Shown piece after piece: positions 18,896-27,794 of a stretch of DNA of 64,000 nt (position 1 is the stretch's first letter; each line of letters starts with the position of its first letter). The translations under genes were made by a program, and so were the position numbers. The DNA is from Stutzerimonas decontaminans (GTDB taxonomy: Bacteria; Pseudomonadota; Gammaproteobacteria; Pseudomonadales; Pseudomonadaceae), in NCBI RefSeq assembly GCF_000661915.1, contig NZ_CP007509.1, forward strand, positions 186,001-250,000, in the 5' to 3' direction. The notes below the pieces were generated by a model. The model was not told the DNA's origin. It did no database searches and worked only from the letters and a program-made list of their open reading frames with translations.

Positions 18896-19559
18896 CGAGC
18901 GCCTCGAGCATGTAGCCCAGGCCGCGGAAGGTGACGATGCGCACCGGCTGGCCTTCTAGCTTCTTGCGCAGGCGGTAGACATAGATCTCGATGGCGTCGG
19001 CGCTGGCGTCCTCGTCCAGGCCGAACACCTGGGCGGCCAGCTGGTCCTTGCTCATCACCCGGCCAGGACGGGCGATCAGTGCCTCGAGCACGCTCTGTTC
19101 GCGGGAGGTCAGGGTCAACGGCTCGTCGGCCAGGCTGAAGCGCCGCGCATCCAGGTCGTAGACCAACACACCGCAACGCTGCTGGCGCTCGCCGCCGCCG
19201 ACGCTGCGTCGCAGCAGCGCCTTGACCCGCGCCTCCAGCTCGGACAGCTCGAACGGCTTGGCAAGGTAATCGTCGGCACCGAGATTGAGGCCGTGCACGC
19301 GGTCGCTGACCTCGCCGCGTGCGGTGAGCATCAGCACCGGCAGCGTCTTGCCGCGCCCGCGCAGGCGCGCCAGCACCTGGAAGCCATCCAGCCGCGGCAG
19401 CCCGACGTCGAGAATCGCCAGCGCATAGTCCTCGCTGGCCAGCGCCAGGTCGGCGGCGATGCCATCGTGCAACAGGTCCACAGTCCAGCCGGCGCCACGC
19501 AGCGCCTGCGCCACGCTCGCGGCCAGCTGGGGGTGATCCTCGACCAGAAGAATCCGCAT
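18888..19559 (-). CDS. tctD: Response regulator TctD
   Basis: A 223-residue OmpR/PhoB-type regulator: receiver domain with acidic pocket (E7, D8), phospho-acceptor D51 and K101, then a winged-helix DNA-binding domain (about 125-220; DEDASADAIEIYVYRLRKKLE). The ATG at 19559 begins the canonical MRILLVEDH; a longer upstream frame has no such fold. It is transcribed away from the opdH-tctCBA operon and shares a 181-base control region with it, the arrangement seen at the P. aeruginosa tct locus. Confidence 0.93.
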   Translation of the reverse strand: MRILLVEDHPQLAASVAQALRGAGWTVDLLHDGIAADLALASEDYALAILDVGLPRLDGFQVLARLRGRGKTLPVLMLTARGEVSDRVHGLNLGADDYLAKPFELSELEARVKALLRRSVGGGERQQRCGVLVYDLDARRFSLADEPLTLTSREQSVLEALIARPGRVMSKDQLAAQVFGLDEDASADAIEIYVYRLRKKLEGQPVRIVTFRGLGYMLEALDG

Positions 19560-19673
19560 TGCCTGTCCTCTGCCATTGCGACGGGGCGCCAGTGTAGCGG
19601 CAGACGGCAAGAGTCGCCGCAGGCTTTCGACGCTGAAAGGCTGGCGAAAGCTTGACCCCATAGGATCGCTTAC

Positions 19674-19709
19674 AGGTGGCTCGATCCACCTCGCGCGGCG
19701 CATGCGCCG
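19674..19709. promoter_or_regulatory. Two adjacent palindromes in the tctD/opdH control region
   Basis: A 6-bp inverted repeat (aggtgg 19674-19679 with ccacct 19686-19691) is followed at 19696-19709 by the perfect 14-bp palindrome cggcgcatgcgccg. They lie 32-67 bases before the porin start. They could be operator sites or leader hairpins; TctD binding is only a guess from position. Confidence 0.4.
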
Positions 19710-19740
19710 TCACAACAAAAACAATAGTGGAGATACCCCG

Positions 19741-21003
19741 ATGCTGACTGCCGTCAGACGCTCACCCGCTCCTGCTCGTCTCGCTCTCGCCGTTGCCGCC
19801 GCCTCGCTGGCGCCTTGCGCCCAGGCCGCGTTCATCGAAGACAGCAGTGCAACCCTGCAGACCCACAACATCTACCTGAACCGCGATTTCCGCGAAGGCA
19901 CCGCCCAGTCCAAGCGCGAAGAGTGGACCCAGGGCTTCATCCTCGACGTGCAGTCCGGCTTCACCGAAGGCACCGTCGGCGTTGGCCTCGATGCCATGGG
20001 CATGCTCGGCATCAAGCTGGATTCCGGCGGTGGCCGCGCCGGCACTGACCTCTTGCCCGTGCAGGACGACGGCGGCACCCCGGACGAGTTCAGCCGCCTG
20101 GGCCTGACCGCCAAGGCCAAGATCGCCGAGACCGAGCTGCGCTATGGCTCGCACATCCCGGAGATGCCGGTGGTCAAGGCCAGCGACAGCCGCACGCTGC
20201 CGCAGGTGTTCGAAGGCGGCACCGCCACCTCCAAGGACATCGAAGGCCTGACGCTGATCGGCGGGCGCCTGGACAAGGTCATCGACCGCGCCTCGACCAA
20301 CTCCCAGGACTTGCAGCTGAACAACAAGAACAGCCGCTTCGCTGGCGCTGCCGAGGCCGATCACCTGACCTTTGCCGGTGCCGAATACGCCTTCAACAAG
20401 AACCTCACCGGCCGCTACTACTACGGCGAGCTGGATGACGTGTACCGCCAGCATTTCTTCGGCCTGCTGGCGGTCAAGCCGCTGACCGACAACTCCGCGC
20501 TGAGCGCCGACCTGCGCGTGATGCTCAGCGACGATAGCGGCGCGGCCAATGCCGGCAAGATCGACAACCAGGCCTGGAACGGCATGCTGGGTTACAGCCT
20601 CGGCGGGCACAAGGTCAGCCTCGGCTACCAGCAGATGCGCGGCGACACCGGCTATGCCTACATCGATGGCAGCGATCCGTTCCTGGTCAACTTCGTGCAG
20701 ATCAACGACTTCGCCAATGCCGACGAGCGCTCCTGGCAGGCCCGTTACGACTACAACTTCGCCGCCATGGGCATCCCCGGCCTGACCTTCCTGACCCGTT
20801 ACGTTTCCGGCGACAACGCCGAATACAACGGCGGCAGCAACGGCAGCGAGTGGGAACGCGACATCGAGCTGAAGTACGTGGTGCAGAGCGGCCCGCTGAA
20901 AAACGTCGCGGTGCGCATGCGCAACGCCATGTTCCGCTCCGATTTCGCCCGCGATGCCGACGAGAACCGTCTGATCGTCAGCTACAGCCTGCCGATCTGG
21001 TAA
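19741..21003 (+). CDS. opdH: OprD-family outer-membrane porin for tricarboxylates (OpdH)
   Basis: A 420-residue outer-membrane channel. A signal peptide (about residues 1-27, ending AQA) precedes the OprD-family opening FIEDSSATLQTHNIYLNRDFR, and the chain ends in a beta-strand with a C-terminal Trp (SYSLPIW), as needed for BAM insertion. It heads an operon with tctC, tctB and tctA and is divergent from tctD/tctE, which identifies it as the OpdH-type porin. The ATG at 19741 has a GGAG ribosome site; an upstream in-frame extension to 19576 would run into the control region. Confidence 0.92.
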   Translation: MLTAVRRSPAPARLALAVAAASLAPCAQAAFIEDSSATLQTHNIYLNRDFREGTAQSKREEWTQGFILDVQSGFTEGTVGVGLDAMGMLGIKLDSGGGRAGTDLLPVQDDGGTPDEFSRLGLTAKAKIAETELRYGSHIPEMPVVKASDSRTLPQVFEGGTATSKDIEGLTLIGGRLDKVIDRASTNSQDLQLNNKNSRFAGAAEADHLTFAGAEYAFNKNLTGRYYYGELDDVYRQHFFGLLAVKPLTDNSALSADLRVMLSDDSGAANAGKIDNQAWNGMLGYSLGGHKVSLGYQQMRGDTGYAYIDGSDPFLVNFVQINDFANADERSWQARYDYNFAAMGIPGLTFLTRYVSGDNAEYNGGSNGSEWERDIELKYVVQSGPLKNVAVRMRNAMFRSDFARDADENRLIVSYSLPIW

Positions 21004-21036
21004 ACCCGGACCACAATAAGAACAGAGGACCCACCC

Positions 21037-22011
21037 ATGAAAACCAGACTCAGCCGTATCGCCCTGCTGTCGTCCTGCCTGCTGCTCTCCAGCCAGCTGC
21101 TGGCCGAACCCAAGCGCCCCGAGTGCATCGCCCCGGCCAAGCCCGGCGGCGGTTTCGACCTGACCTGCAAGCTGGCGCAGAGCGGTCTGAAGGACGGCGG
21201 CCTGCTCAAGGCGCCGATGCGCGTCACCTACATGCCCGGCGGCGTCGGTGCGGTGGCCTACAACGCCGTGGTCGCCCAGCGTGCAGCGGAGGCGGGGACC
21301 ATCACCGCCTTTTCCAGCGGCTCGCTGCTCAACCTCGCGCAAGGCAAGTTCGGTCGCTATGACGAAACCGCCGTGCGCTGGCTGGCCGCGGTCGGCACCG
21401 ACTACGGCGCGATCTCGGTGCGTGCCGATGCGCCTTACCAGAACCTCGACGACCTCATCGCCGCGGTGAAGAAGGACCCGGGCAGCGTGGTGTTCGGCGC
21501 CGGCGCCACCATCGGTGGGCAGGACTGGATGCAGACCGCACTGATCGCCCGCGCCGCCGGGGTCGATCCGCAGAAGCTGCGCTATGTCGCCTTCGAGGGC
21601 GGAGGCGAGACGCTCACCGCCATGCTCGGCGGCCATGTGCAGGTCACCTCCAGCGGCCTCGGCGAAGTCACCCCGCAGCTCGACGCCGGCAAGATCCGCA
21701 TCCTCGCCGTGCTCTCCGACGAGCGCCTGCCGGGCAAGCTGAACGGCATTCCCACCGCCAAGGAGCAGGGCTACGACATCAGCTGGCCGGTGATTCGCGG
21801 CTTCTACATGGGCCCGGAAGTCTCCGACGACGACTTCAACTGGTGGAAGAGCCAGTTCGACACGCTGCTTGGTGACGAGGACTTCGCCAAGCTGCGCGAG
21901 CAGCGCGACCTGTTCCCGCTGTCGATGACCGGCGATGAGCTGAAAGCCTTCGTCGAGAAGCAGGTGCAGGACTACAAGGCACTGGCCGGCGAGTTCGGTC
22001 TGGTCAAGTAA
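21037..22011 (+). CDS. tctC: Tricarboxylate-binding periplasmic protein TctC
   Basis: A 324-residue extracytoplasmic receptor of the tripartite tricarboxylate transporter (TTT) family. It has a signal peptide (about residues 1-22) and then the Bug-type fold opening ECIAPAKPGGGFDLTCKLA, in which the PGGG loop helps hold the ligand's carboxylates. It brings citrate-like acids to the TctA/TctB permease. The gene is 33 bases after the porin with its own ribosome site (AGAGGA). The 78-base spacer after it holds two strong palindromes. Confidence 0.93.
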   Translation: MKTRLSRIALLSSCLLLSSQLLAEPKRPECIAPAKPGGGFDLTCKLAQSGLKDGGLLKAPMRVTYMPGGVGAVAYNAVVAQRAAEAGTITAFSSGSLLNLAQGKFGRYDETAVRWLAAVGTDYGAISVRADAPYQNLDDLIAAVKKDPGSVVFGAGATIGGQDWMQTALIARAAGVDPQKLRYVAFEGGGETLTAMLGGHVQVTSSGLGEVTPQLDAGKIRILAVLSDERLPGKLNGIPTAKEQGYDISWPVIRGFYMGPEVSDDDFNWWKSQFDTLLGDEDFAKLREQRDLFPLSMTGDELKAFVEKQVQDYKALAGEFGLVK

Positions 22012-22021
22012 CGCAAACCGG

Positions 22022-22063
22022 CCCGCGCCCGCGGGTCGTACGGCTGGCCCGGCAGCTGCCGGG
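22022..22063 (+). other. Two palindromes in the tctC-tctB spacer
   Basis: A GC hairpin (cccgc...gcggg, 22022-22035) is followed by the perfect 16-bp palindrome cccggcagctgccggg (22048-22063). They probably form RNA hairpins that protect tctC message and limit readthrough, giving more binding protein than permease. Confidence 0.5.
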
Positions 22064-22089
22064 TTGCCGAATCCCTGAGGTATCCCGTC

Positions 22090-22533
22090 ATGTACGTACG
22101 TGTCTTCGCCGCGGTGTGGCTGCTCGCCTGCGCCGGCCTCGCCCTGCTCGCCTGGGGCTTCGAGGCGCCCTTCGCCTACGACCCGGTCGGGCCGCGCGCC
22201 TATCCGCTGCTGCTGCTGTTTCTGATGTTTTGCGGCGCGCTGTGGTTGCTGATCAAGCCGCACGGCGAGCCGACGCCGGCGTTCGATCGTGCCAAGGCCC
22301 AGCGGGCGGTGCTCTGCGTGCTGGCGCTGCTGACCTATGCGCTGCTGTTCGAAATCCTCGGTTTCGTCATCAGCACTGCCCTGGCCGGCTTCGCCCTTGG
22401 CCTGCTGTTCAACGGTCGCCTGTGGCCCAGCCTGATCAGCGGCGCGCTGCTTGGCGTGCTGCTCTACGGGCTGTTCGATTACCTGCTGGACGTGCCGCTG
22501 CCGCTTGGCCTGCTGCGTCTGCTGGAGAGCTGA
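22090..22533 (+). CDS. tctB: Tricarboxylate transporter small permease TctB
   Basis: A 147-residue protein with four membrane segments (about 8-25, 38-55, 75-95, 115-140), the normal size and topology of the small TTT permease subunit. It pairs with TctA to form the inner-membrane carrier, driven by the ion gradient. The stop codon is 1 base before the tctA start. Confidence 0.9.
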   Translation: MYVRVFAAVWLLACAGLALLAWGFEAPFAYDPVGPRAYPLLLLFLMFCGALWLLIKPHGEPTPAFDRAKAQRAVLCVLALLTYALLFEILGFVISTALAGFALGLLFNGRLWPSLISGALLGVLLYGLFDYLLDVPLPLGLLRLLES

Positions 22534-22534
22534 A

Positions 22535-24049
22535 ATGGAAACACTGAATTTCTTGATGCAGGGCTTCGACGTCGCCACCCGGCCGACCAACCTGCTGGTG
22601 GCGCTGTTCGGTACCTTCGTCGGCACCATCGTCGGCCTCTTGCCGGGCCTCGGCCCGATCAACGGCGTGGCACTGCTGCTGCCGCTGGCCTTCGCCCTCG
22701 GCCTGCCGCCGGAAACTGCGCTGATCCTGCTCGCTGCGGTGTACCTGGGCTGCGAGTACGGCGGCCGCATCTCCGCCATCCTGCTCAACGTTCCCGGTGA
22801 CGCCGCGGCGGTAATGACCACCCTCGACGGCTACCCGCTGGCGCGCCAGGGCAAGGCGGGCATCGCCCTGTCGCTGTCGGCGGTCAGTTCGTTCGTCGGC
22901 AGCATCATCGCCACCTGCGGCGTGGTGCTGTTCGCCCCGTTGCTGGCCAAGTGGGCGGTGGCCTTCGGCCCGGCGGAATACTTCGTGCTGATGATCTTCG
23001 CCATCGCCTGCCTCGGCGGCATGGTCGGCGACAAGCCGGTGAAGACCCTGATGGCCGCGCTGATGGGCCTGGCCCTGGCCACCGTCGGTGTCGATTCAAC
23101 CACCGGCGTGTACCGCTTCACCTTCGGCAGCGTCAGCCTGTCCGACGGCATCCAGTTCGTCATCGTGGTGATCGGCTTCTTCAGCGTCAGCGAGATCCTC
23201 TTGATGCTGGAAAAGACCCACAGTGGGCAGAAGGCGGTCAAGGCCAGCGGCCGGCTGCTGTTCAACTTCAAGGAGTTCTGCCTCACCTTCTGGACCATGG
23301 TGCGCAGCGCCGTGGCCGGCTTCGTCATCGGCACCCTGCCGGGCGCCGGGGCGACCATTGCCAGCGCCATGACCTACATGAGCGAGAAGCGCATGGCCGG
23401 TGACAAGGGCAGCTTCGGCGACGGCGACCTGCGCGGCCTGGCGGCACCGGAAGCGGCCAACAACGCCTCGGCCTGCGGTTCGCTGATCCCCATGCTGACC
23501 CTCGGCGTGCCGGGTTCTGGCACCACTGCGGTGATGATCGGCGCGCTGACGCTGTACAACATCACCCCCGGCCCGCTGCTGTTCGAACAGCAGCCGGACG
23601 TGGTCTGGGGCCTGATCGCCTCGCTGTTCATCGGCAACGTGATCCTCTTGATCATGAACATTCCGCTGGTCGGCCTGTTCTCGCGCATGCTCAGCGTGCC
23701 GAACTGGGTGCTGGTACCGACGATCACGGTGATCAGCATGGTCGGCGTGTATTCGGTGCATAGCACGGTGTTCGATCTGGTGCTGATGGTCGGCCTCGGC
23801 GTGTTCGGCTACCTCTTGCGCAAGCTGGACTTCCCGCTCTCGGCGCTGATTCTCGGCTTCGTCCTCGGCGAGATGATGGAAGACAACCTGCGCCGCGCGC
23901 TGTCGATCTCCAACGGCGAGCTGGGCATTCTCTACGGCAGCCCGATCACCCTGGCACTGTGGGGGCTGACCGTGGCGATGCTGGCCATGCCGGGGCTGCG
24001 CTGGTACCTCAAGCGTCGTCGCGGTAACGCGGTCGAGGCACAGGCCTGA
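22535..24049 (+). CDS. tctA: Tricarboxylate transporter large permease TctA
   Basis: A 504-residue inner-membrane protein with about 10-12 hydrophobic segments. Family hallmarks include GTFVGTIVGLLPGLGPINGVALLLPLAF near the start, GAGATIASAMTY in the middle and LGVPGSGTTAVMIGAL. It is the main transport subunit of the TTT system. The ATG at 22535 follows directly on the tctB stop. A minus-strand frame runs through much of the gene but is only its codon shadow. Confidence 0.95.
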   Translation: METLNFLMQGFDVATRPTNLLVALFGTFVGTIVGLLPGLGPINGVALLLPLAFALGLPPETALILLAAVYLGCEYGGRISAILLNVPGDAAAVMTTLDGYPLARQGKAGIALSLSAVSSFVGSIIATCGVVLFAPLLAKWAVAFGPAEYFVLMIFAIACLGGMVGDKPVKTLMAALMGLALATVGVDSTTGVYRFTFGSVSLSDGIQFVIVVIGFFSVSEILLMLEKTHSGQKAVKASGRLLFNFKEFCLTFWTMVRSAVAGFVIGTLPGAGATIASAMTYMSEKRMAGDKGSFGDGDLRGLAAPEAANNASACGSLIPMLTLGVPGSGTTAVMIGALTLYNITPGPLLFEQQPDVVWGLIASLFIGNVILLIMNIPLVGLFSRMLSVPNWVLVPTITVISMVGVYSVHSTVFDLVLMVGLGVFGYLLRKLDFPLSALILGFVLGEMMEDNLRRALSISNGELGILYGSPITLALWGLTVAMLAMPGLRWYLKRRRGNAVEAQA

Positions 24050-24050
24050 T

Positions 24051-25079
24051 ATGCACCAGCGGCTGCCGGCCTGGTGGGCGACGCCGCTGATCGGTGCGTT
24101 CGGCGGCTGGCTGGCGAGCCTGGCCAACTGGCCGTTGCCGTGGATGGTCGGCTCGCTGCTGGCGGTGATCGCCGTGCGCTGCAGCGGCTGGCTGGTGAGC
24201 GAGGTGCCGCGCGGCCGGCAGGTGGGGCAGTGGATCGTCGCCAGCGCCATCGGCCTGCATTTCACCGGTGAGGTGATGCGCGAGGTGCTGGCGCACTTCG
24301 GCGTGATCCTCGCCGGCGCTGTCGGCACCCTGCTGCTGGGGCTGATTGGCATCTTCATCCTGCTGCGCAGCGGCAGCGACCGTGCCACCGCGTTCTTCGC
24401 CAGCATGCCGGGTGGCGCCAGCGAGATGGTGGTGCTGGCCAACCGGCACCGGGCCGAGGCGGCCAGCGTGGCAGCGGCGCACAGCCTGCGCCTGCTGCTG
24501 GTGGTGCTGATCGTGCCGGCGCTGTTCACCTGGGGCCTGCCGACGATCGCGGCACCGCCTGCGGCCCCGGTGAGCTGGCCCTGGCTAGCCGTGCTGCTGC
24601 CGGCCGGCGGTCTGCTGGCGCTGCTCTGGAAGCGTCTCGGCCAGCCCAACCCCTGGATGCTCGGTCCGTTGACCGCCTGCGCGCTGGCCAGTGTGGCGTT
24701 CGACCTGCATATCGGCCTGCCGGGCTGGGCCGGCGCGCTCGGCCAGTGGCTGATCGGCTGTTCGCTGGCCTGCCATTTCGATCGGCCGTTCTTTCGCAGT
24801 GCGCCGGCCTTCCTGTTGCGCATCCTACTGTTCACCCTGCTGGCCATGCTGGTCGCTGCCGCGCTGGGCGGCGCGCTGGGTTGGCTGACGGCGCTGGACG
24901 AGGTGTCGCTGATGCTCGGCATGATGCCCGGCGGCATCACCGAGCTGTGCCTGACCGCCGAAGCCCTTCAGCTGTCGGTGGCGCTGGTCACCGCGGTGCA
25001 GGTACTCAGGCTGTTTCTGGTGATGTTCCTCGCCGAGCCGTTGTTCCGGGCGTGGCAGCGGCGAAGCCCGCCGCGTTAG
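24051..25079 (+). CDS. AbrB-family (ammonia monooxygenase-like) membrane protein
   Basis: A 342-residue inner-membrane protein with about 9-10 hydrophobic segments and two related halves (GGWLASLANWPLPWMVGSLLA near the start, ALLWKRLGQPNPWMLGPLTA in the second half), the repeat that defines the AbrB/COG3180 family. The family has been linked to regulation or transport but not to a defined reaction. It begins 1 base after the tctA stop and is probably the last gene of the tct operon, so a role in organic-acid transport is plausible. Its end overlaps the convergent Na/Pi gene by 4 bases. Confidence 0.85.
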   Translation: MHQRLPAWWATPLIGAFGGWLASLANWPLPWMVGSLLAVIAVRCSGWLVSEVPRGRQVGQWIVASAIGLHFTGEVMREVLAHFGVILAGAVGTLLLGLIGIFILLRSGSDRATAFFASMPGGASEMVVLANRHRAEAASVAAAHSLRLLLVVLIVPALFTWGLPTIAAPPAAPVSWPWLAVLLPAGGLLALLWKRLGQPNPWMLGPLTACALASVAFDLHIGLPGWAGALGQWLIGCSLACHFDRPFFRSAPAFLLRILLFTLLAMLVAAALGGALGWLTALDEVSLMLGMMPGGITELCLTAEALQLSVALVTAVQVLRLFLVMFLAEPLFRAWQRRSPPR

Positions 25080-26761
25080 GCCGGCTTGCCCGGCAGATGC
25101 TGCTCGTTGGCAGTGACATGGCGTGGATTGTCTGTCGAGACGCGTGGCTTGCTACCGCCCGTGCCTTCCAGCGCCGGATAGGCCGCGCTGCAGAACAGCG
25201 AGTTCAGGCGCTTCATGTCGGCGATCAGCTCCAGGTGTGCGGCGCTGGTCTCGATGCTTTCCACCACCTGCCGGTGCAGGCGCTGCACGTGGGAATGCGC
25301 CAGCTCGCGCTCCAGCTTGCGGAACTGCCGCTTCTGCTGCAACAGCTGCCGCGCGCTGTGGGAATCGCCGGAGATGAACACCGACAACCCTAGTTGCAGG
25401 TTGGTGGTGAGCTGGCCGTGCAGCTGGCCAAGCTCTTCCAGCCCGCTATCGGAGAACGAGCGGCGCTTGGCGGTCTTGAGGTTCTGCACCTTGCTCGCCA
25501 TGTGCTCGATGATGTCGCCGGCCTGCTCTAGGTTGATCGCCAGCTCGATGATCTCCGCCCAGCGCCGGCCCTCCTGCTCGGCCAGGTCTTCGCGGGGCAT
25601 CTGCGCCAGGTAGAGCTTGACCCCGCTGTAGAGCGCATCGACATCGTCGTCCAGGCGGCGGATCTCCTCGCCGGGCTCAGGCCGATCGTCGCGCAGCACC
25701 TCCAGCAGGCGCGCCAGCATCAATTCCACCATATCGCCGATGCGCAGGGTTTCGCGGACCGCGTTGGCCAGCGCCAGGCTTGGGGTTTCCAGCGCCGCGA
25801 GGTCGAGGTGTCGCGGCTGCGCCACGCCGTTATCCAGCGCGCGCTCCGGTAGCAGGTATTCGCATAGCCGGCTCATCGGCTGCACGGTGGGTAGCAGGAT
25901 CAGGCAGCGCAGGCTGTTGTAGACCAGATGGAAGCCGATCACCTGGGTCTGGGCGCTGTAGCCCAGGCCGTCCATCCAGGCCACCAGCGGGACGAGAAAG
26001 GGCAGCACGATGAGCCCAGCCAGCTTGTACAGCAGATTGCCCAGCGCTACGCGGCGCGCCGTGGCCGGCTGCAGGCTGGCGTTGAACCAGGCGAGCAGGC
26101 CGCTGCCAATGTTGGCGCCGATCACCAGACCGAGCGCCACGGGCAGGCTGATCAGGCCGGCACCGGCCAGCGTCGAGGTCAGCAGCACCGCGGCCAGGCT
26201 GGAATACGACAGCACGGCGAACAGCGCACCCACCAGCACCGCGAGCAGGGTGTCGCCGGCCAGCGAGGAGAACAGCACCTGCATGCCGCGCGCCTCGGTG
26301 ATCGGCTCGGCGGCTTGCACGATCAACTGCAGGGCGAGAATGATCAGGCCAAGGCCGATCAGCACGCGACCGAGCTGACCGATGCGGCTCTGTTTGCGCG
26401 AGAGAAACAGGCAGACGCCGAGCAGCGTCAGCAGCGGCGACAGCCAGGAAAGATCGAGGGTCAGCACACGAGCCATCAGCGCGGTGCCGACATCCGCGCC
26501 GAGCATGATCGCCAGCGCAGTGGGCAGCGCCATCAGGCCTTGGGCAACGAAGGAGATGGCCAGCAGCGCGGTGGCGTTGCTGCTCTGCACCAGCGCCGTA
26601 ACACCGATGCCGGCGCCGAAGGCCAGCGGCGCATTGCCCATGCTCTGGCCGAGCGCCCGTCGCAGGTGCGAGCCATACACCCGCATGATCCCGGTACGCA
26701 CGATATGCGTACCCCAGACCAGCAGGGCGATGGACGACAACAGGTGCAACAGGGTCAGCAT
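25076..26761 (-). CDS. Na+/phosphate cotransporter with C-terminal PhoU-like domain
   Basis: A 561-residue inner-membrane protein. The N-terminal 300 residues contain the two inverted repeats of the Na_Pi_cotrans family with the QSSNAT and SYSSLA signatures; the last 210 residues are soluble, helical and PhoU-like (AINLEQAGDIIEHMASK). It should move phosphate with sodium, probably out of or into the cell depending on the family member. The ATG at 26761 has an AGGAG ribosome site; a start ten codons earlier is less likely. No Pho box was seen before it. It lies downstream of the Cache gene on the same strand. Confidence 0.88.
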   Translation of the reverse strand: MLTLLHLLSSIALLVWGTHIVRTGIMRVYGSHLRRALGQSMGNAPLAFGAGIGVTALVQSSNATALLAISFVAQGLMALPTALAIMLGADVGTALMARVLTLDLSWLSPLLTLLGVCLFLSRKQSRIGQLGRVLIGLGLIILALQLIVQAAEPITEARGMQVLFSSLAGDTLLAVLVGALFAVLSYSSLAAVLLTSTLAGAGLISLPVALGLVIGANIGSGLLAWFNASLQPATARRVALGNLLYKLAGLIVLPFLVPLVAWMDGLGYSAQTQVIGFHLVYNSLRCLILLPTVQPMSRLCEYLLPERALDNGVAQPRHLDLAALETPSLALANAVRETLRIGDMVELMLARLLEVLRDDRPEPGEEIRRLDDDVDALYSGVKLYLAQMPREDLAEQEGRRWAEIIELAINLEQAGDIIEHMASKVQNLKTAKRRSFSDSGLEELGQLHGQLTTNLQLGLSVFISGDSHSARQLLQQKRQFRKLERELAHSHVQRLHRQVVESIETSAAHLELIADMKRLNSLFCSAAYPALEGTGGSKPRVSTDNPRHVTANEQHLPGKPA

Positions 26762-26800
26762 CGGTCGGGCTCCTGCCTCATCGAGCAGCAACGACGAAAG

Positions 26801-26821
26801 TCTGCGTCACAAGGACGCAGA
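26801..26821 (-). terminator. Hairpin between the Cache gene and the Na/Pi gene
   Basis: A perfect 8-bp stem (26801-26808 with 26814-26821, loop acaag) lies 77 bases past the Cache stop and 40 bases before the Na/Pi start. On the minus strand it is followed by CTTTCGTCGTT, a poor T-tract. It may be a weak terminator. Confidence 0.45.
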
Positions 26822-26897
26822 TCTTCACCGGGGATACTCGATTGACCCTGGCCCGCCGGCCCCGTTCACCGAACCGTCACAAACCCTGCGAGTGCCC

Positions 26898-27794
26898 TCA
26901 GGGGCGGGTGTAGTAGCCCACGCCCAGCAGCACGTCGTCGACCCGCTGGATCAGCGTGTGCTTCTGCTCGACCGCGTTGGTCGCCGGATTGCGCCAGACG
27001 TAGTCGACGCTGCCGGAGCCCTGCTTGCGGGCCAGCTCGATCATTTCCTTGAACAGCGGCTTGCCGGCGGCATCATTGACGTTGCGCACATCGACCCCCA
27101 CCAGGTTCGGCGAGCTGCCGCTGGCGCGATAGCGACCGTCGTCCAGACCGATGACGAAGACGTACTCGTCGTTGAAGACGAAGCCGCCACGCGGATCGTT
27201 GAAGTTGCGGAAGGCTGCCTCGGCGCCCTTGTCCTTGACCTGCTGCACGGCGCGCTCGAGCAGCGCCTTGGCATGCTCGGCGGTGGCGCGCGGAATGTAA
27301 TAGCCGACGCAGAGCACGTGGTCGCCGACCTTGCGGAACTGGCTGAGCTTGTTCTCGACCTTGTTGTCGGCGGGGTTGAGCCACTGGTACTCGACCTCGC
27401 CGCTGTCCTGCTTGGCCGACTTGTCGAGAATTTCGCGCATGAACGATTTGCCGGCGGCATCCTTGAGCTCAGCGACGTTCAGTCCGACCAAGCTGGCGGA
27501 AGGGCCGCTGCTGGCCTGCATGGTGCCGTCCTCGCCGAGCACGAAGATGTAGTACTGGCCGTGAACGAATTCGCCGTTGCGGTCGTTGAAGGCGGCCAGT
27601 GCCTGCTCCGGGCCCTTGGCCTGGAAGGTCAACACGGCGCTGTCGAGCAGGGCGCGTGCCTGGCTGGCGTGGCTGCGCTCCACCGAGCCGAGCGTCCGCT
27701 GCTGGGCTGGCTCCTGTGCGTGCAGCAGCAGCGGCACGGCGCCCAGCGTGGCAGATAGAGAAAGGGCGAGCAGCTTCTTGCGGTTCCGGTTCAT
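26898..27794 (-). CDS. Periplasmic protein with two tandem Cache domains
   Basis: A 298-residue exported protein: signal peptide (about residues 1-26, ending HAQ), then two homologous sensor modules (about 40-155 and 170-295). Each has the same elements: a helix with an ALL(D/E)(S/R)AV core, an FND..G.FV.....YVFV.G.DG strand set, a (N/D)V.DAAGK..... E helix, and a final Y.W.NP...... K...... VGYY strand set, as in single-Cache (sCache_2) domains. Such domains bind small ligands in chemoreceptors and kinases, but here there is no membrane anchor or output domain, so it may be a diffusible ligand-binding partner. The gene is divergent from recC. Confidence 0.82.
   Translation of the reverse strand: MNRNRKKLLALSLSATLGAVPLLLHAQEPAQQRTLGSVERSHASQARALLDSAVLTFQAKGPEQALAAFNDRNGEFVHGQYYIFVLGEDGTMQASSGPSASLVGLNVAELKDAAGKSFMREILDKSAKQDSGEVEYQWLNPADNKVENKLSQFRKVGDHVLCVGYYIPRATAEHAKALLERAVQQVKDKGAEAAFRNFNDPRGGFVFNDEYVFVIGLDDGRYRASGSSPNLVGVDVRNVNDAAGKPLFKEMIELARKQGSGSVDYVWRNPATNAVEQKHTLIQRVDDVLLGVGYYTRP

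Noticed and set aside
19762..22821. A 1019-residue minus-strand open frame over opdH, tctC and tctB
   Set aside because: It runs exactly opposite three well-recognised genes, is low-complexity (Gln, His, Gly, Ala and Val rich) and has no family motif. High GC at third codon positions leaves few stops on the opposite strand.
23096..24940. A 614-residue minus-strand frame over tctA and the AbrB-family gene
   Set aside because: No start signal, no domain, Arg/Gln-rich shadow composition; the plus-strand genes are clear.
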